A stretch of 47,890 nt of DNA from Nitrospirota bacterium (GTDB taxonomy: Bacteria > Nitrospirota > Thermodesulfovibrionia > UBA6902), in contig JACRMS010000009.1 in assembly GCA_016214845.1 (NCBI GenBank), forward strand, positions 1 to 47,890. Direction: 5' to 3'. The notes under the pieces are model-generated. The model did no database searches and had not been told where the DNA came from. It worked only from the letters and a program-made list of their open reading frames with translations. Positions 1-7,955 of this stretch are shown here, one piece after another. Numbering within the stretch: position 1 is the first letter of the stretch; each line of letters begins with the position of its first letter. A program made the translations under genes and the position numbers.

Positions 1-552
1 CACGGAAAGCCAGTGCTGCAAGTCGTAGTTGCCGGATGCATAATAATTCGGGATGGTCATTGTACCGTATACATACTGAATCGCACCGATGCCCGCATTA
101 TAAGTCTTACTCTCTGTCAACAACGCAATCATCAACGACGCTTGATCAAAATCATTCCCGCTGCCGTCCAGATAAGTAAGAGTCGCCCCTTTTAGAGAGC
201 CGAAATAAGGTACGTAGTCAATGTGATTATGGACATAATCATAAATCAATTTTGGGTCATATTGCAGGCCGCGTGCGAGTTCCTTAATTTCATCGGATAT
301 CACAGTTGCGGAAGTAGCGAAAGAAGCAACGCCCATAACACCCACTGTTCCCTGTACCCCTGTTCTTCCTTGTTTGGAATTAAAGTAAGCCGTTGCCGCT
401 TCAGGACTGACGGGTTCAGCCGTTCCCATGAACCAACCGGGACCAAGCACCTCGGCTCTTATTTGAGAAGCTGTAAGGATTGAGATTAATAAGACGAAAA
501 CAAAAAAAATTGAATACGCCTGCCTGCTTGCTGCGATTAAGCTTTTCCTCAT
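1..552 (-). CDS. Secreted transglutaminase-like protein, N-terminal part (cut by window edge)
   Basis: An open frame of 184 codons runs from an ATG at 552 off the left end of the window. A G-rich Shine-Dalgarno (AAGGGGGG) lies about 10 bases upstream. Residues 1-33 form a signal peptide (basic start, hydrophobic core IFFVFVLLISIL, then QIRAE). Around residues 100-150 the protein has YDYVHNHIDYVPYFGS followed by GNDFDQASLMIALL, the pattern of transglutaminase-like domains that open many very large secreted YD/RHS-type proteins. In active transglutaminases a Cys sits where this protein has D-F-D, so the domain is probably not catalytic; that is inferred from pattern memory, not alignment. Since only the N terminus is visible, the C-terminal architecture is unknown. 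It is transcribed away from the small gene at 717-1256, with a strong hairpin between them. Confidence 0.75.
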   Translation of the reverse strand, partial: MRKSLIAASRQAYSIFFVFVLLISILTASQIRAEVLGPGWFMGTAEPVSPEAATAYFNSKQGRTGVQGTVGVMGVASFATSATVISDEIKELARGLQYDPKLIYDYVHNHIDYVPYFGSLKGATLTYLDGSGNDFDQASLMIALLTESKTYNAGIGAIQYVYGTMTIPNYYASGNYDLQHWLSV

Positions 553-625
553 GGGTCGTCCCCCCTTAAAGAATATTTGAAAAGAAAATTTGCAGATGGA
601 TTAAGTTAGCAGGTTTGAAAACATC

Positions 626-653
626 TGTCACCTGTCCGAAAGGACAGGTGACA
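626..653 (-). terminator. Perfect 12-bp hairpin, probable terminator
   Basis: TGTCACCTGTCC (626-637) and its exact reverse complement (642-653) enclose the tetraloop GAAA. It lies 64 bases after the stop of the minus-strand gene at 717-1256 and 74 bases before the start of the transglutaminase-like gene. On the minus strand the stem is followed by only a weak T stretch (GATGTTTTC). It may therefore be a terminator, a processing site or a leader hairpin. Confidence 0.5.
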
Positions 654-716
654 AAGAATTATTGGCAAGTTAAAATTTTGGGTTCAAAGTTAAAGCCGGC
701 AGGTGGCTTCTCTTCC

Positions 717-1256
717 CTATTCCCCCTCTATCGCCGGCAGCGTTTTGATCTTCAGGCTGATATTTTCCAGGCCCTTGCTTATATTATCCGAAGTCGCTGG
801 TTCTTCCTTTTTAACAGTTGCGTCTAATTCTTTGAAGGCGTCTTTTGATTCGTCTTTTACTCTCTTTATCATTTTCTGCTGGAACTCAAGGGCCTCTTTT
901 GCGATGGCGTCTATTTCTTTCAGCCGCTCGTTATAAGCCTTCATTGTGATGGCTCCTGAATTAAACCTCGTGCAAAGCTCTTTGTATCTCGCTATGATCC
1001 CCTGCACCAGCTTGTCCCAGTTTATGCTGTTCTCCTTGCCGAGGGTGATCTCGGGGCCTACGCTGAAAAGCATATTGCCCGCCTTGAAGCCAATCGTTAT
1101 GCCCGCGCTTCCTTCATAGACATCGCAGTCAAGCTTATCGGCATTTATGTATTCTTTTTTCGTTTCATCGAGGTAGATCTTCACCTTCGCGTCTGCATGG
1201 CTTGTTAGACAAAGAGATGACAAAAGGATTGATGCTGCAAGAATTTTTTTGATCAT
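717..1256 (-). CDS. Small exported protein of unknown function
   Basis: 179 residues. Residues 1-23 are a clear signal peptide (MIKKILAASILLSSLCL then SHADA), so the protein is predicted periplasmic. The mature part starts with a short beta-type stretch (KVKIYLDETKKEYINADKL) and contains two Cys, in the DCDVYEG and ELCTRF contexts. From about residue 90 to 165 it is a highly charged, probably helical or coiled-coil segment (IDAIAKEALEFQQKMIKRVKDESKDA is representative in parts). I recognise no family. It follows the Crp/Fnr gene by 58 bases in the same direction and is likely cotranscribed with it, so it may be an accessory of the upstream signalling genes. That role is inference only. Confidence 0.7.
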   Translation of the reverse strand: MIKKILAASILLSSLCLTSHADAKVKIYLDETKKEYINADKLDCDVYEGSAGITIGFKAGNMLFSVGPEITLGKENSINWDKLVQGIIARYKELCTRFNSGAITMKAYNERLKEIDAIAKEALEFQQKMIKRVKDESKDAFKELDATVKKEEPATSDNISKGLENISLKIKTLPAIEGE

Positions 1257-1314
1257 GGCCCGCCTGCCTTTCCCCAGAAGTTATTTGTTCAATTAATTCG
1301 TTGTGAAATTATTT

Positions 1315-1992
1315 CTATTCCTCAAGAAATCTGTTCAATGAAACGACCTTTATCGCTATTCTCCCGCTTGCGGATTTGATCATGCCCTGTTTCTGGAATT
1401 TGCTCATTGTTCTTATGCACGACTCAACAGTTGTGCCGACCATTTCCGCGATCTCCTGACGGGTGAGGGGGAAATTTATTTTCCTGTAACCGTCGTCTTC
1501 AACGCCCACCTTCTCGGAGAGTTTCAGGAGCAGCGCCGCTATTCTTTTTTCAACCCGCTCAGTGGCTATGTTCTTCAGCATCTCGTGGGCGTCCCTGAGT
1601 TTATCGCTGAAGTATCTTACTATCTCAAGCTTCAGTATGGGATACTCTTCCATTATCTTAATAAGGTTCTGGCGGCTGATCCTGATAGCGGTCGTGGATT
1701 CCATGGCCTGGGCGGACGCGGGATACGGTTTCTTGTCAAGGACGGCGACCCCGCCAAAGACATCCCCGGGCGACATGATCTCCAGGATGATGTCCTTGCC
1801 CATCATCGTGTGCTTCAGCACCTTCACGTTCCCCTCAGACAGGATATAAAACTTTTCCGAGGGATCGCCCTCTATGAAGATCGTCTCATCATTTTTGAAC
1901 TTCACTTCTTCAAATAGAGAGCTCATCTTCTTTATCTCGGATTCGTTGAGAGAAGAAAATATTTCGCTTTTTTTTAATGTATCAATAATCAT
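1315..1992 (-). CDS. Crp/Fnr-family transcriptional regulator, divergent effector pocket
   Basis: 225 residues with the standard layout: cyclic-nucleotide-binding beta-roll (about 5-120), long dimerisation helix (about 120-145) and winged helix-turn-helix (about 170-215, containing LTRQEIAEMVGTTVES and IRTMSKFQKQGMI). The recognition helix keeps the E and R of the Fnr/Crp pattern. The phosphate-binding cassette reads FGGVAVLDKKPYPAS, so it lacks the Glu and Arg needed to bind cAMP. No N-terminal Cys cluster for an Fnr-type Fe-S centre is present. The effector may thus be something other than cAMP, or there may be none. The gene lies 167 bases downstream of the CHASE2 cyclase gene in the same direction, with a palindromic repeat in the gap. 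A second Crp at 13204-13893 keeps the cAMP residues. Confidence 0.9.
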   Translation of the reverse strand: MIIDTLKKSEIFSSLNESEIKKMSSLFEEVKFKNDETIFIEGDPSEKFYILSEGNVKVLKHTMMGKDIILEIMSPGDVFGGVAVLDKKPYPASAQAMESTTAIRISRQNLIKIMEEYPILKLEIVRYFSDKLRDAHEMLKNIATERVEKRIAALLLKLSEKVGVEDDGYRKINFPLTRQEIAEMVGTTVESCIRTMSKFQKQGMIKSASGRIAIKVVSLNRFLEE

Positions 1993-2011
1993 CGTGTCCC
2001 GCCCGTAAATT

Positions 2012-2107
2012 TGTCATGCTGAACTTGTTTCAGCATCTAAAAATCCCCCATATCATGAGACCCTGAATCAATACTGAATCGAGTTCAGCACAAGGTCCAG
2101 GGTGACA
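2012..2107. repeat. Intergenic palindromic repeat, TGTCA...TGACA ends
   Basis: About 96 bases between the cyclase and Crp/Fnr genes, beginning TGTCA and ending TGACA. It contains two internal palindromes: GCTGAA-CTTGT-TTCAGC (2018-2034) and CTGAA-TCGAG-TTCAG (2074-2088). The GCTGAACTTGTTTCAGC core resembles the REP-like extragenic palindromes common in Nitrospirota and Desulfobacterota genomes. No ORF is inside. Confidence 0.6.
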
Positions 2108-2159
2108 GCGCAAAAAAAATCTTTTGAATTTACAAAGATTATATCATATCTTTGCATTA

Positions 2160-4139
2160 TCATTTCTCTTTCAGATGTATGACCGTCTCCTCCTCGCATT
2201 CGGTAATTACTGACCGGGCCGACGGGTCCAGGGATTTGATTTCGTAGACCCTTATCGGTTTTTCCTTGCCTTTAACAATTACATTGCCGACCCCTTTTAT
2301 GGCGACATGCCCTATCCTGCTTGCCTTCACAAGTTCTATGATCTTTTTGAAGGGCAGTTCGGTTATTAAAATATTCGTGTTGAATTTCCGCGTCAGCGAC
2401 TCGACCCTCGCCCCGATATTCACGTGGTCGCCGATAACGGTGTAATCCATCTTCTTGCCCTCCGCGCCTATGTTCCCCACGATCACCTCTCCTGTGTTTA
2501 AACCTATCCCGATTGTTAGCGGGGTCTTGCCTTCCGCTATCCACTTCTGCCTGAGCTCTTCGAGACGCTTGATCATGTGAAGCGAGCACCGCACGGCAAG
2601 CTCTGCGTGGTTTTCCTGTCTCATCGGCGCTCCCCAGAAGGCCACGATCGCGTCGCCGATAAATTTGTCCAGGGTCCCTTCCCATCTGAAGATCACGTCG
2701 GTCATCGCCCCGAGATATTCATTGAGCATCGCCACGACTTCTTCAGGCTCGTGTTTTTCGGAGAACGATGTGAACCCGCTGATGTCAGAGAACAGCACCG
2801 TTATCTCCCTCCGCTCGCCGCCAAGCTTCGCCATCTCGGGGTTTCGTATCAGCTCATTGACCACCCTCTCTGTGACATAGCTTGAAAACATCTTCCTGAT
2901 CTCCTTTGCCTTTTTTTCCTCTATGAAATACTGGTAGCTTATGATGAAGGTCCCAGTGCTCAATACCGTCAGGAGAGGGTATATCATGTTGACGCGCGTG
3001 TTGTAAAAAATAAAGACCTCCACGTTCGCAATTACGATCAGCCCGGTCAGAAAAATATAGTAAAGAAACGCGTAAAGCGCCCTCTTCCTGCGGGCAATGA
3101 AAAATGCGGCCGCGCCTGCAAACAATACCGCGAGGAGATCAACGTGCAGGGGGGCTTTCTTTATGGGATTGCCGTTGATTATATTTGCGATGACCGTCGC
3201 GTTCTTTTCAACGCCCGGCATGTTCGCTGAAAAAGGCGTGACCTTTAGATCATAAGTTGCCATGGCCGACGTCCCGATTAATACGATCCTGTTTTTAAAT
3301 ACATCTTTTGGCACGCGGCCGCTGAGAACGTCTGCCGCTGATTTGTGAATAATGCTCCCTTCCCTGCCGATGTAATTTATGTGAAGCCTGCCGAATTCAT
3401 CCGACGGTATTAATGTCCCGCCGAAATCAATCCCGGCCCCGCCGATAATGCTGACTTTGTCAAGGTTCATACCCTGCGCTATGGCCGCAGTCTTGAGAGA
3501 GAGAGAGAAGATATATTCATCGCCGTATTTGATGTAAAGGGTTTCCCACCTGAGCTTTCCGTCCCGGTCCGCAAGTGAATAGACATGACCGAATGTCGCT
3601 GCGCCCGCAATCGGTCCGGGAGGCAGAAGCACCCTGCTTGCCGTAACCGGCCTGACCTGTTTGAGCTCCTTAATGCTGCTGACCGCGTTTTCAAAAATGA
3701 CATTGTCCACTTCACCTTTGAAATCTTTGCCTTCTTCCACATCAAAACCCAGGGCGACAACAAGCCTGTCTTTATGCTTATTCAAAGCTTCTGCAAGGGC
3801 GCTGTCGGATTCCGGAGATTCCGGTTCGGGATAGAAAATATCAATTCCCACTACCTTTGGCTGTCCTTCAAATATCTTATTGATAAGTTCTGCCTGGAGC
3901 TTTCTGTTCCACGGCCACCTGCCGAATTCCTGGAGGCTCTTTTCATCGACCAGAACAGTGAGAATATCTTCAGGTATGGTGGGCGTTACAAAAACATTTC
4001 TTATCTTAAACCGGTAATCAACCAGAAGGGTCTCAATATGGTCATCTACAATTGGTGGGCTTTTAGCGGCAAGGACGATGAAGACAAGAGTGATTAGTAG
4101 CGGGACGATTAAGGCTGCTTTACCTATCAGTTTACTCAT
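2160..4139 (-). CDS. CHASE2-domain class III adenylate/guanylate cyclase
   Basis: 659 residues. An N-terminal membrane anchor (about 8-25) is followed by an extracytoplasmic CHASE2 sensor domain (about 30-320; the GRWPWNR motif near residue 77 is typical). Three hydrophobic segments come next (about 330-410), then a cytoplasmic class III nucleotide cyclase domain (about 440-630). The catalytic features are visible: FSDISGFTSFS (first metal Asp), GTLDKFIGDAIVAFWG (second metal Asp and the base-selecting Lys), and DYTVIGDHVNIGARVES (Asp for base choice, transition-state Asn and Arg). Lys and Asp at the selector positions favour ATP, so cAMP is the likely product. It probably senses an envelope signal and feeds the Crp-type and double cNBD proteins encoded upstream. 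The start lacks a strong ribosome site and follows directly on an intergenic repeat. Confidence 0.93.
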   Translation of the reverse strand: MSKLIGKAALIVPLLITLVFIVLAAKSPPIVDDHIETLLVDYRFKIRNVFVTPTIPEDILTVLVDEKSLQEFGRWPWNRKLQAELINKIFEGQPKVVGIDIFYPEPESPESDSALAEALNKHKDRLVVALGFDVEEGKDFKGEVDNVIFENAVSSIKELKQVRPVTASRVLLPPGPIAGAATFGHVYSLADRDGKLRWETLYIKYGDEYIFSLSLKTAAIAQGMNLDKVSIIGGAGIDFGGTLIPSDEFGRLHINYIGREGSIIHKSAADVLSGRVPKDVFKNRIVLIGTSAMATYDLKVTPFSANMPGVEKNATVIANIINGNPIKKAPLHVDLLAVLFAGAAAFFIARRKRALYAFLYYIFLTGLIVIANVEVFIFYNTRVNMIYPLLTVLSTGTFIISYQYFIEEKKAKEIRKMFSSYVTERVVNELIRNPEMAKLGGERREITVLFSDISGFTSFSEKHEPEEVVAMLNEYLGAMTDVIFRWEGTLDKFIGDAIVAFWGAPMRQENHAELAVRCSLHMIKRLEELRQKWIAEGKTPLTIGIGLNTGEVIVGNIGAEGKKMDYTVIGDHVNIGARVESLTRKFNTNILITELPFKKIIELVKASRIGHVAIKGVGNVIVKGKEKPIRVYEIKSLDPSARSVITECEEETVIHLKEK

Positions 4140-4163
4140 AGCTTCTACTTAATCCTAAAAACA

Positions 4164-4307
4164 GCAGTTCATTACCACTGAGGCACGGAGACACTGAGAA
4201 AATAAAAGCAATCCGGGAAAACTTATGTCACCACCACGGTGAAGATGCGTCTTGGTTCTTTCTGTTATTTTTCAACCCGGGGACTCTGTGTCTCTGTGGT
4301 TAACTGC
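4164..4307. repeat. Inverted-arm intergenic repeat, about 144 bp
   Basis: The left arm (from GCAGTT at 4164, through ACCACTGAGGCACGGAGACA) is an imperfect inverted copy of the right arm, which on the minus strand reads GCAGTTAACCACAGAGACA from 4307. The arms enclose about 80 bases without a gene. This is a MITE-like or REP-like element. The right arm overlaps the last 11 codons and the stop-proximal part of the metallo-beta-lactamase-fold gene (4272-5780). Confidence 0.6.
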
Positions 4308-5780
4308 TTTTTGTAGGTTAATTTGTTCTGCTTCTTTCTTCAAAAGGCTTTCCCTGTGATCGGAGACTATTTCCCCTCTGCTGCCTTCAGCAGTGGTCCT
4401 GACAAGCTCAACCTGTCCGTCCTCTCTTTTCTTATACACCGAACCGTTGTCCTCCAGCTTTGGATAATACCTGCCGGATATATCTTCGTACAGATCAATG
4501 TTGAAAAGTTTCTTCCCTGAATTGCCTGAGGCGGAAGCGAGATGAAGCATCCCGCCGGTTTGATATACCGCGTAACTGCCGGTTTCATTTTTGTAGCCGA
4601 CATAATACTTGCCATCTTCTTTATGATAAACGTCGGCATTCATGGGATAGAGGTTTTCTCCTGCAATTTCGAAATAGCTGTCCCGCACAACTTTGAATTT
4701 CTTATCGGGGTAGCACAAGGCCCATTCAGAAGTCAGCGTGTCGGGGCTGTGGGTCAGGATCGTTTTCCGCTTATCAAGGACTGTATTGCCGAGCCTGTTA
4801 TAACTTGTGTGGACCACGCTGTCGCGCACTGAGACATCGTGAATAACGACCGCGTCTTTAAATGCGTTGACCGCGTCTTTGTAGCGCTCTTCGCTCCACG
4901 TGCGTTCTATATAATCATTGATGTCGCCCTGGATGAAATAGGCGGCTTCAAATTCCATCCTTGACATCTTCAGGCGCTGAGTCCTTTTCTCTGAATAAAG
5001 TTCTTTCCAGAGCGCAGTATCATGGACCGTGTCGGAGCTGAAGATCAATGTCTCGGAAGCGGTCCTGAACTTTATCCCGATATTCGGCAGGCCGTGCCAT
5101 ACGGGAGACTTGACAGCCTCAATGGTAAAACCTTCCGGACCTGTGTAAATGTTCTTGTCCTCTTCATAGAATATTGATGACGAATAAGGGTAGAAGCTCT
5201 CGGGTTCGACCCATTCCCTGTATTCAGGGTCCCTGAAGAGCAGCCTGGGCCTGTTGGTCTTTGAGCTGATAACTACCTTCGCCTTTTCAGGCCCGATCAA
5301 ATTCCCAGCCCCGTCAACAACGCAAAGCTGAAATCTCCCTTTCCCCTGTGTCTTGGCTACAATTTTATATTTAGCCAAAGGGCCCAGGGTCTGGAAATTA
5401 ACATACGCGTTGCACGGGACATCAATTATGGTCTTGCAATCATTTGACAGCGTCCTGTCAAGCGCGGGCTCCGACATCCTGCAAAGCTCGCCTGTGACTT
5501 CTTCAGACGCGAAGAGGTGGACTTTTTCGGTTATGTCAGGGGCGTACCTGTGAAAAATAACAAGATCGGTAAACCATCTCTTGTGGTCATCGTGGCAATG
5601 GGTGATAATAAGCTTGTTTAAGTGCTTGAGCCCCTTTCCGCCGATCTGCTGAAACAGCGCTGCCCCGCAGTCCAGCATAAAGTCTGATTGCCCGATGGTG
5701 ACAAGGTAGCCGATGCTTTTTCCATCCCTGGAGAAAGGGCCTGAATCACCTAATATGCGTACTGTTATTCCGTCAGTCAT
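4272..5780 (-). CDS. Metallo-beta-lactamase-fold hydrolase
   Basis: 502 residues, no signal peptide, predicted cytoplasmic. The N-terminal half has the MBL fold: LDCGAAL strand, the metal motif HCHDDH at residues 61-66, a later His in SPVWHGLPN, and the bridging Asp in IFSSDTVHD. A C-terminal region (about 380-490) has short repeated YY/GYK motifs and resembles a small beta-rich domain. The substrate is unknown. Its place between cAMP-related genes suggests a nucleotide phosphodiesterase as one possibility, but other MBL functions are equally compatible. The last 11 residues (AVNHRDTESPG) are encoded by one arm of the 4164-4307 repeat, so the C terminus has probably been rewritten by the insertion. 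The gene starts 188 bases downstream of the lipoprotein gene ending at 5969, beyond a terminator, so it is likely a separate unit. Confidence 0.85.
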   Translation of the reverse strand: MTDGITVRILGDSGPFSRDGKSIGYLVTIGQSDFMLDCGAALFQQIGGKGLKHLNKLIITHCHDDHKRWFTDLVIFHRYAPDITEKVHLFASEEVTGELCRMSEPALDRTLSNDCKTIIDVPCNAYVNFQTLGPLAKYKIVAKTQGKGRFQLCVVDGAGNLIGPEKAKVVISSKTNRPRLLFRDPEYREWVEPESFYPYSSSIFYEEDKNIYTGPEGFTIEAVKSPVWHGLPNIGIKFRTASETLIFSSDTVHDTALWKELYSEKRTQRLKMSRMEFEAAYFIQGDINDYIERTWSEERYKDAVNAFKDAVVIHDVSVRDSVVHTSYNRLGNTVLDKRKTILTHSPDTLTSEWALCYPDKKFKVVRDSYFEIAGENLYPMNADVYHKEDGKYYVGYKNETGSYAVYQTGGMLHLASASGNSGKKLFNIDLYEDISGRYYPKLEDNGSVYKKREDGQVELVRTTAEGSRGEIVSDHRESLLKKEAEQINLQKAVNHRDTESPG

Positions 5781-5911
5781 ATGGCGTTATTTTAACACAC
5801 TGAGACAATCGTGAACTCGTTTGCTTTTATATAGTGAAGGGAAAAAATGTAAACTGATTTATTATCCTATACTCGCTATCCTGAATCAAGGTAATTTTCA
5901 CATATAACAGA

Positions 5912-5942
5912 AAGAAGGGCAGGCAAACTGCCTGCCCTTCTT
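5912..5942 (-). terminator. 13-bp hairpin terminator after the beta-helix lipoprotein gene
   Basis: AAGAAGGGCAGGC (5912-5924) and GCCTGCCCTTCTT (5930-5942) pair perfectly around the loop AAACT. It begins 27 bases beyond the stop of the minus-strand gene ending at 5969. The following T content is modest (TCTGTTATAT). It most likely ends the FecR/lipoprotein transcript. Confidence 0.7.
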
Positions 5943-5968
5943 ATTGACACTTCAGATACCAAGAATCT

Positions 5969-7894
5969 CTAATCCTGGCACGGAGACGGCGCCAGCGAAA
6001 AGCCTGTGTAGTCTGTGCTTCCGCCCCCCAATTCACAGATATCTTCCCAGTAGCATTCACCGCTGCTGACCTTTGGAGTGGGATCGTCATAGTCCCACTG
6101 GTTGTCTCTGGCATTTATAGCGTTAGAGGTATTGTTTACCAGGTTTGATGCTCCGCCCTGGTGATTGCAGCTCAACACATTTCTGTTGATTTCAGGATTG
6201 GCGGAATCGGATACACTGATACCTGTATCGTTATTGGTAATTGTGTTGTCTGTTATCGTGGGGGTGGCGTTAGCCCTGATCCATATACCTACAATATTAG
6301 TATTGCCGGTTATGGTATTGCCGGATATATCCGGGCTGCCGCCGCTGATATATATCCCTGCATTATTACATTCGCTCCAGTCCATGTTTTGTATGGTATT
6401 ATTGGTTACCGTTGAACTATTGCTGACCTCTATTCCCGAACAGCCGCCATCAATCAGATTGTTGTTAATTGTCATGACATACTCGTTGTCGTTTACAGCC
6501 GGGCTGCTGTTTGTTATCCTGCAACCCTCTACAGAGGCCCCCTCTGCGCCGACGATTGCACCGTTCCACCAATACCAGTCATTTTCAATTTCTGTTGTAT
6601 AATTTGCTCCCTGACAGTAGAGCCTTGTCCCGGTCTTGAGTCGAAGCGGAAAAGACTCACTTCCCCCCATTTCTTCTCCATCATGATAATATCCTGCCGC
6701 CACACAGATCGTCTCATTCCCATCTGTCTGTGTAAGCGCATAGGTGATCGATTGACAGGGACTGCCCGGATTTGTGCAGTTATTTTCTACATCGTCTCCG
6801 GTATTCACGTCAACATAAAGATCACATGACATTGACGGTGCACAGGTGTCAGTTGTGGAGAAAAGAAAACTCCTGCCTCCAAGTGTGTAGACACTGCCAA
6901 ATTGATCTGTGATGCTCTGGTAATTGATGCCGTCGCCTTTGCTTATGCCTGAGCCGTAATCGCCGCAATTTGAGCATTCAAAGTTATTGTAATCAATCCG
7001 GACCCTTCCGTCCTGAAAAAGAACTACTTCAAAGTTGTTATAGTTATCGAAGTCTTCATCATCGAAGGTTTCGGTCTCCCATTCAATAACAATTCTCTCG
7101 GGCGAAGTCTTGTGCTGCACCCTGTATCCAAATCCATAATAAACTGAACTCAGGTCCAGGTTCCACGCCGCTATAACAGGTCCCTGCCCGCTGCCTGTGG
7201 CAAGGTCGTATTCATAGTCATTTTGTGAAGTTGAATATACGTATGTAAACCAGATATTGCCGTTGGTATCAACGGTTATCTGATTATAGGAAACGCCGTA
7301 AAACGTAAACGCCCACGGCAGTGTATAAACATCATAAACGTCATCACCCGAATTCTCTAACTCAGCCTCCGTGACCCCTTCCCACGAGTACGAAGTCTCC
7401 TGAAAAGAGCATTCGTCTGTTTCAACAGCAACCATATTTACAGTGACAATTTTACTGCTGCCGTCGAGGTCTTCATATTTCTCACCTGTATAAAGCAGCG
7501 TATTGTTGCTGTCATACGCTAAGACATTAAAATGCCTCCGGCTGCCGTTAGGCACATCGAACGACTCCGTTACATCGCCCTGCCATGTCGTCACATCCCG
7601 CGTCATTGCTGTCATGTCAGATGCGTCTATGGTGAAAGAAATTTTCGCTACGCCTGAAGGCACCGCGGCAAACGCTTCATCAGACTTTATCAGGCCCTCA
7701 AAAAATTTCTTCGCCTGCGCAAAAATTGTGTTCTTCTCTATTGCCATACTTGCGGTCTTCCCGCCGTCACTGACCTTTACAGTCACAAGCGATGTGCCGC
7801 TTCCTGACTTTCCGCCCCCGCCGCTGCTGCAGGCAACGAGGCCCGCCGACAACAACATTGCTGCGACAATCATTAATAATCTTCTCATGATCAT
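5969..7894 (-). CDS. Lipoprotein with NIDO-like and right-handed beta-helix domains
   Basis: 641 residues. A lipoprotein signal peptide ends in the lipobox GLVAC (Cys22), followed by a Ser/Gly-rich linker, so it is anchored to a membrane by lipid. Residues about 34-155 are a module shared with the neighbouring lipoprotein (both contain an AK..FF amphipathic helix, SFDVPNG and a final VTV strand). Residues about 165-345 look like a NIDO/beta-sandwich domain (LPWAFTFYGVSYNQI, IVIEWET, GRVRIDYNNF). The C-terminal part (about 355-641) begins with a DUF1565-like start (DLYVDVNTGDD) and runs into Asn-rich beta-helix rungs (NTITGNTNIVGIW, NTITNNDTGISVS). It lies 61 bases after the upstream lipoprotein gene and ends at a hairpin terminator. 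It is likely a surface-displayed adhesin or polymer-binding protein; the substrate cannot be inferred. Confidence 0.88.
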   Translation of the reverse strand: MIMRRLLMIVAAMLLSAGLVACSSGGGGKSGSGTSLVTVKVSDGGKTASMAIEKNTIFAQAKKFFEGLIKSDEAFAAVPSGVAKISFTIDASDMTAMTRDVTTWQGDVTESFDVPNGSRRHFNVLAYDSNNTLLYTGEKYEDLDGSSKIVTVNMVAVETDECSFQETSYSWEGVTEAELENSGDDVYDVYTLPWAFTFYGVSYNQITVDTNGNIWFTYVYSTSQNDYEYDLATGSGQGPVIAAWNLDLSSVYYGFGYRVQHKTSPERIVIEWETETFDDEDFDNYNNFEVVLFQDGRVRIDYNNFECSNCGDYGSGISKGDGINYQSITDQFGSVYTLGGRSFLFSTTDTCAPSMSCDLYVDVNTGDDVENNCTNPGSPCQSITYALTQTDGNETICVAAGYYHDGEEMGGSESFPLRLKTGTRLYCQGANYTTEIENDWYWWNGAIVGAEGASVEGCRITNSSPAVNDNEYVMTINNNLIDGGCSGIEVSNSSTVTNNTIQNMDWSECNNAGIYISGGSPDISGNTITGNTNIVGIWIRANATPTITDNTITNNDTGISVSDSANPEINRNVLSCNHQGGASNLVNNTSNAINARDNQWDYDDPTPKVSSGECYWEDICELGGGSTDYTGFSLAPSPCQD

Positions 7895-7955
7895 ATTCTC
7901 CCTTGTATATTAAATTTGGCTTATTAACACCTCAATAAAATATTTCATTCTTCCC

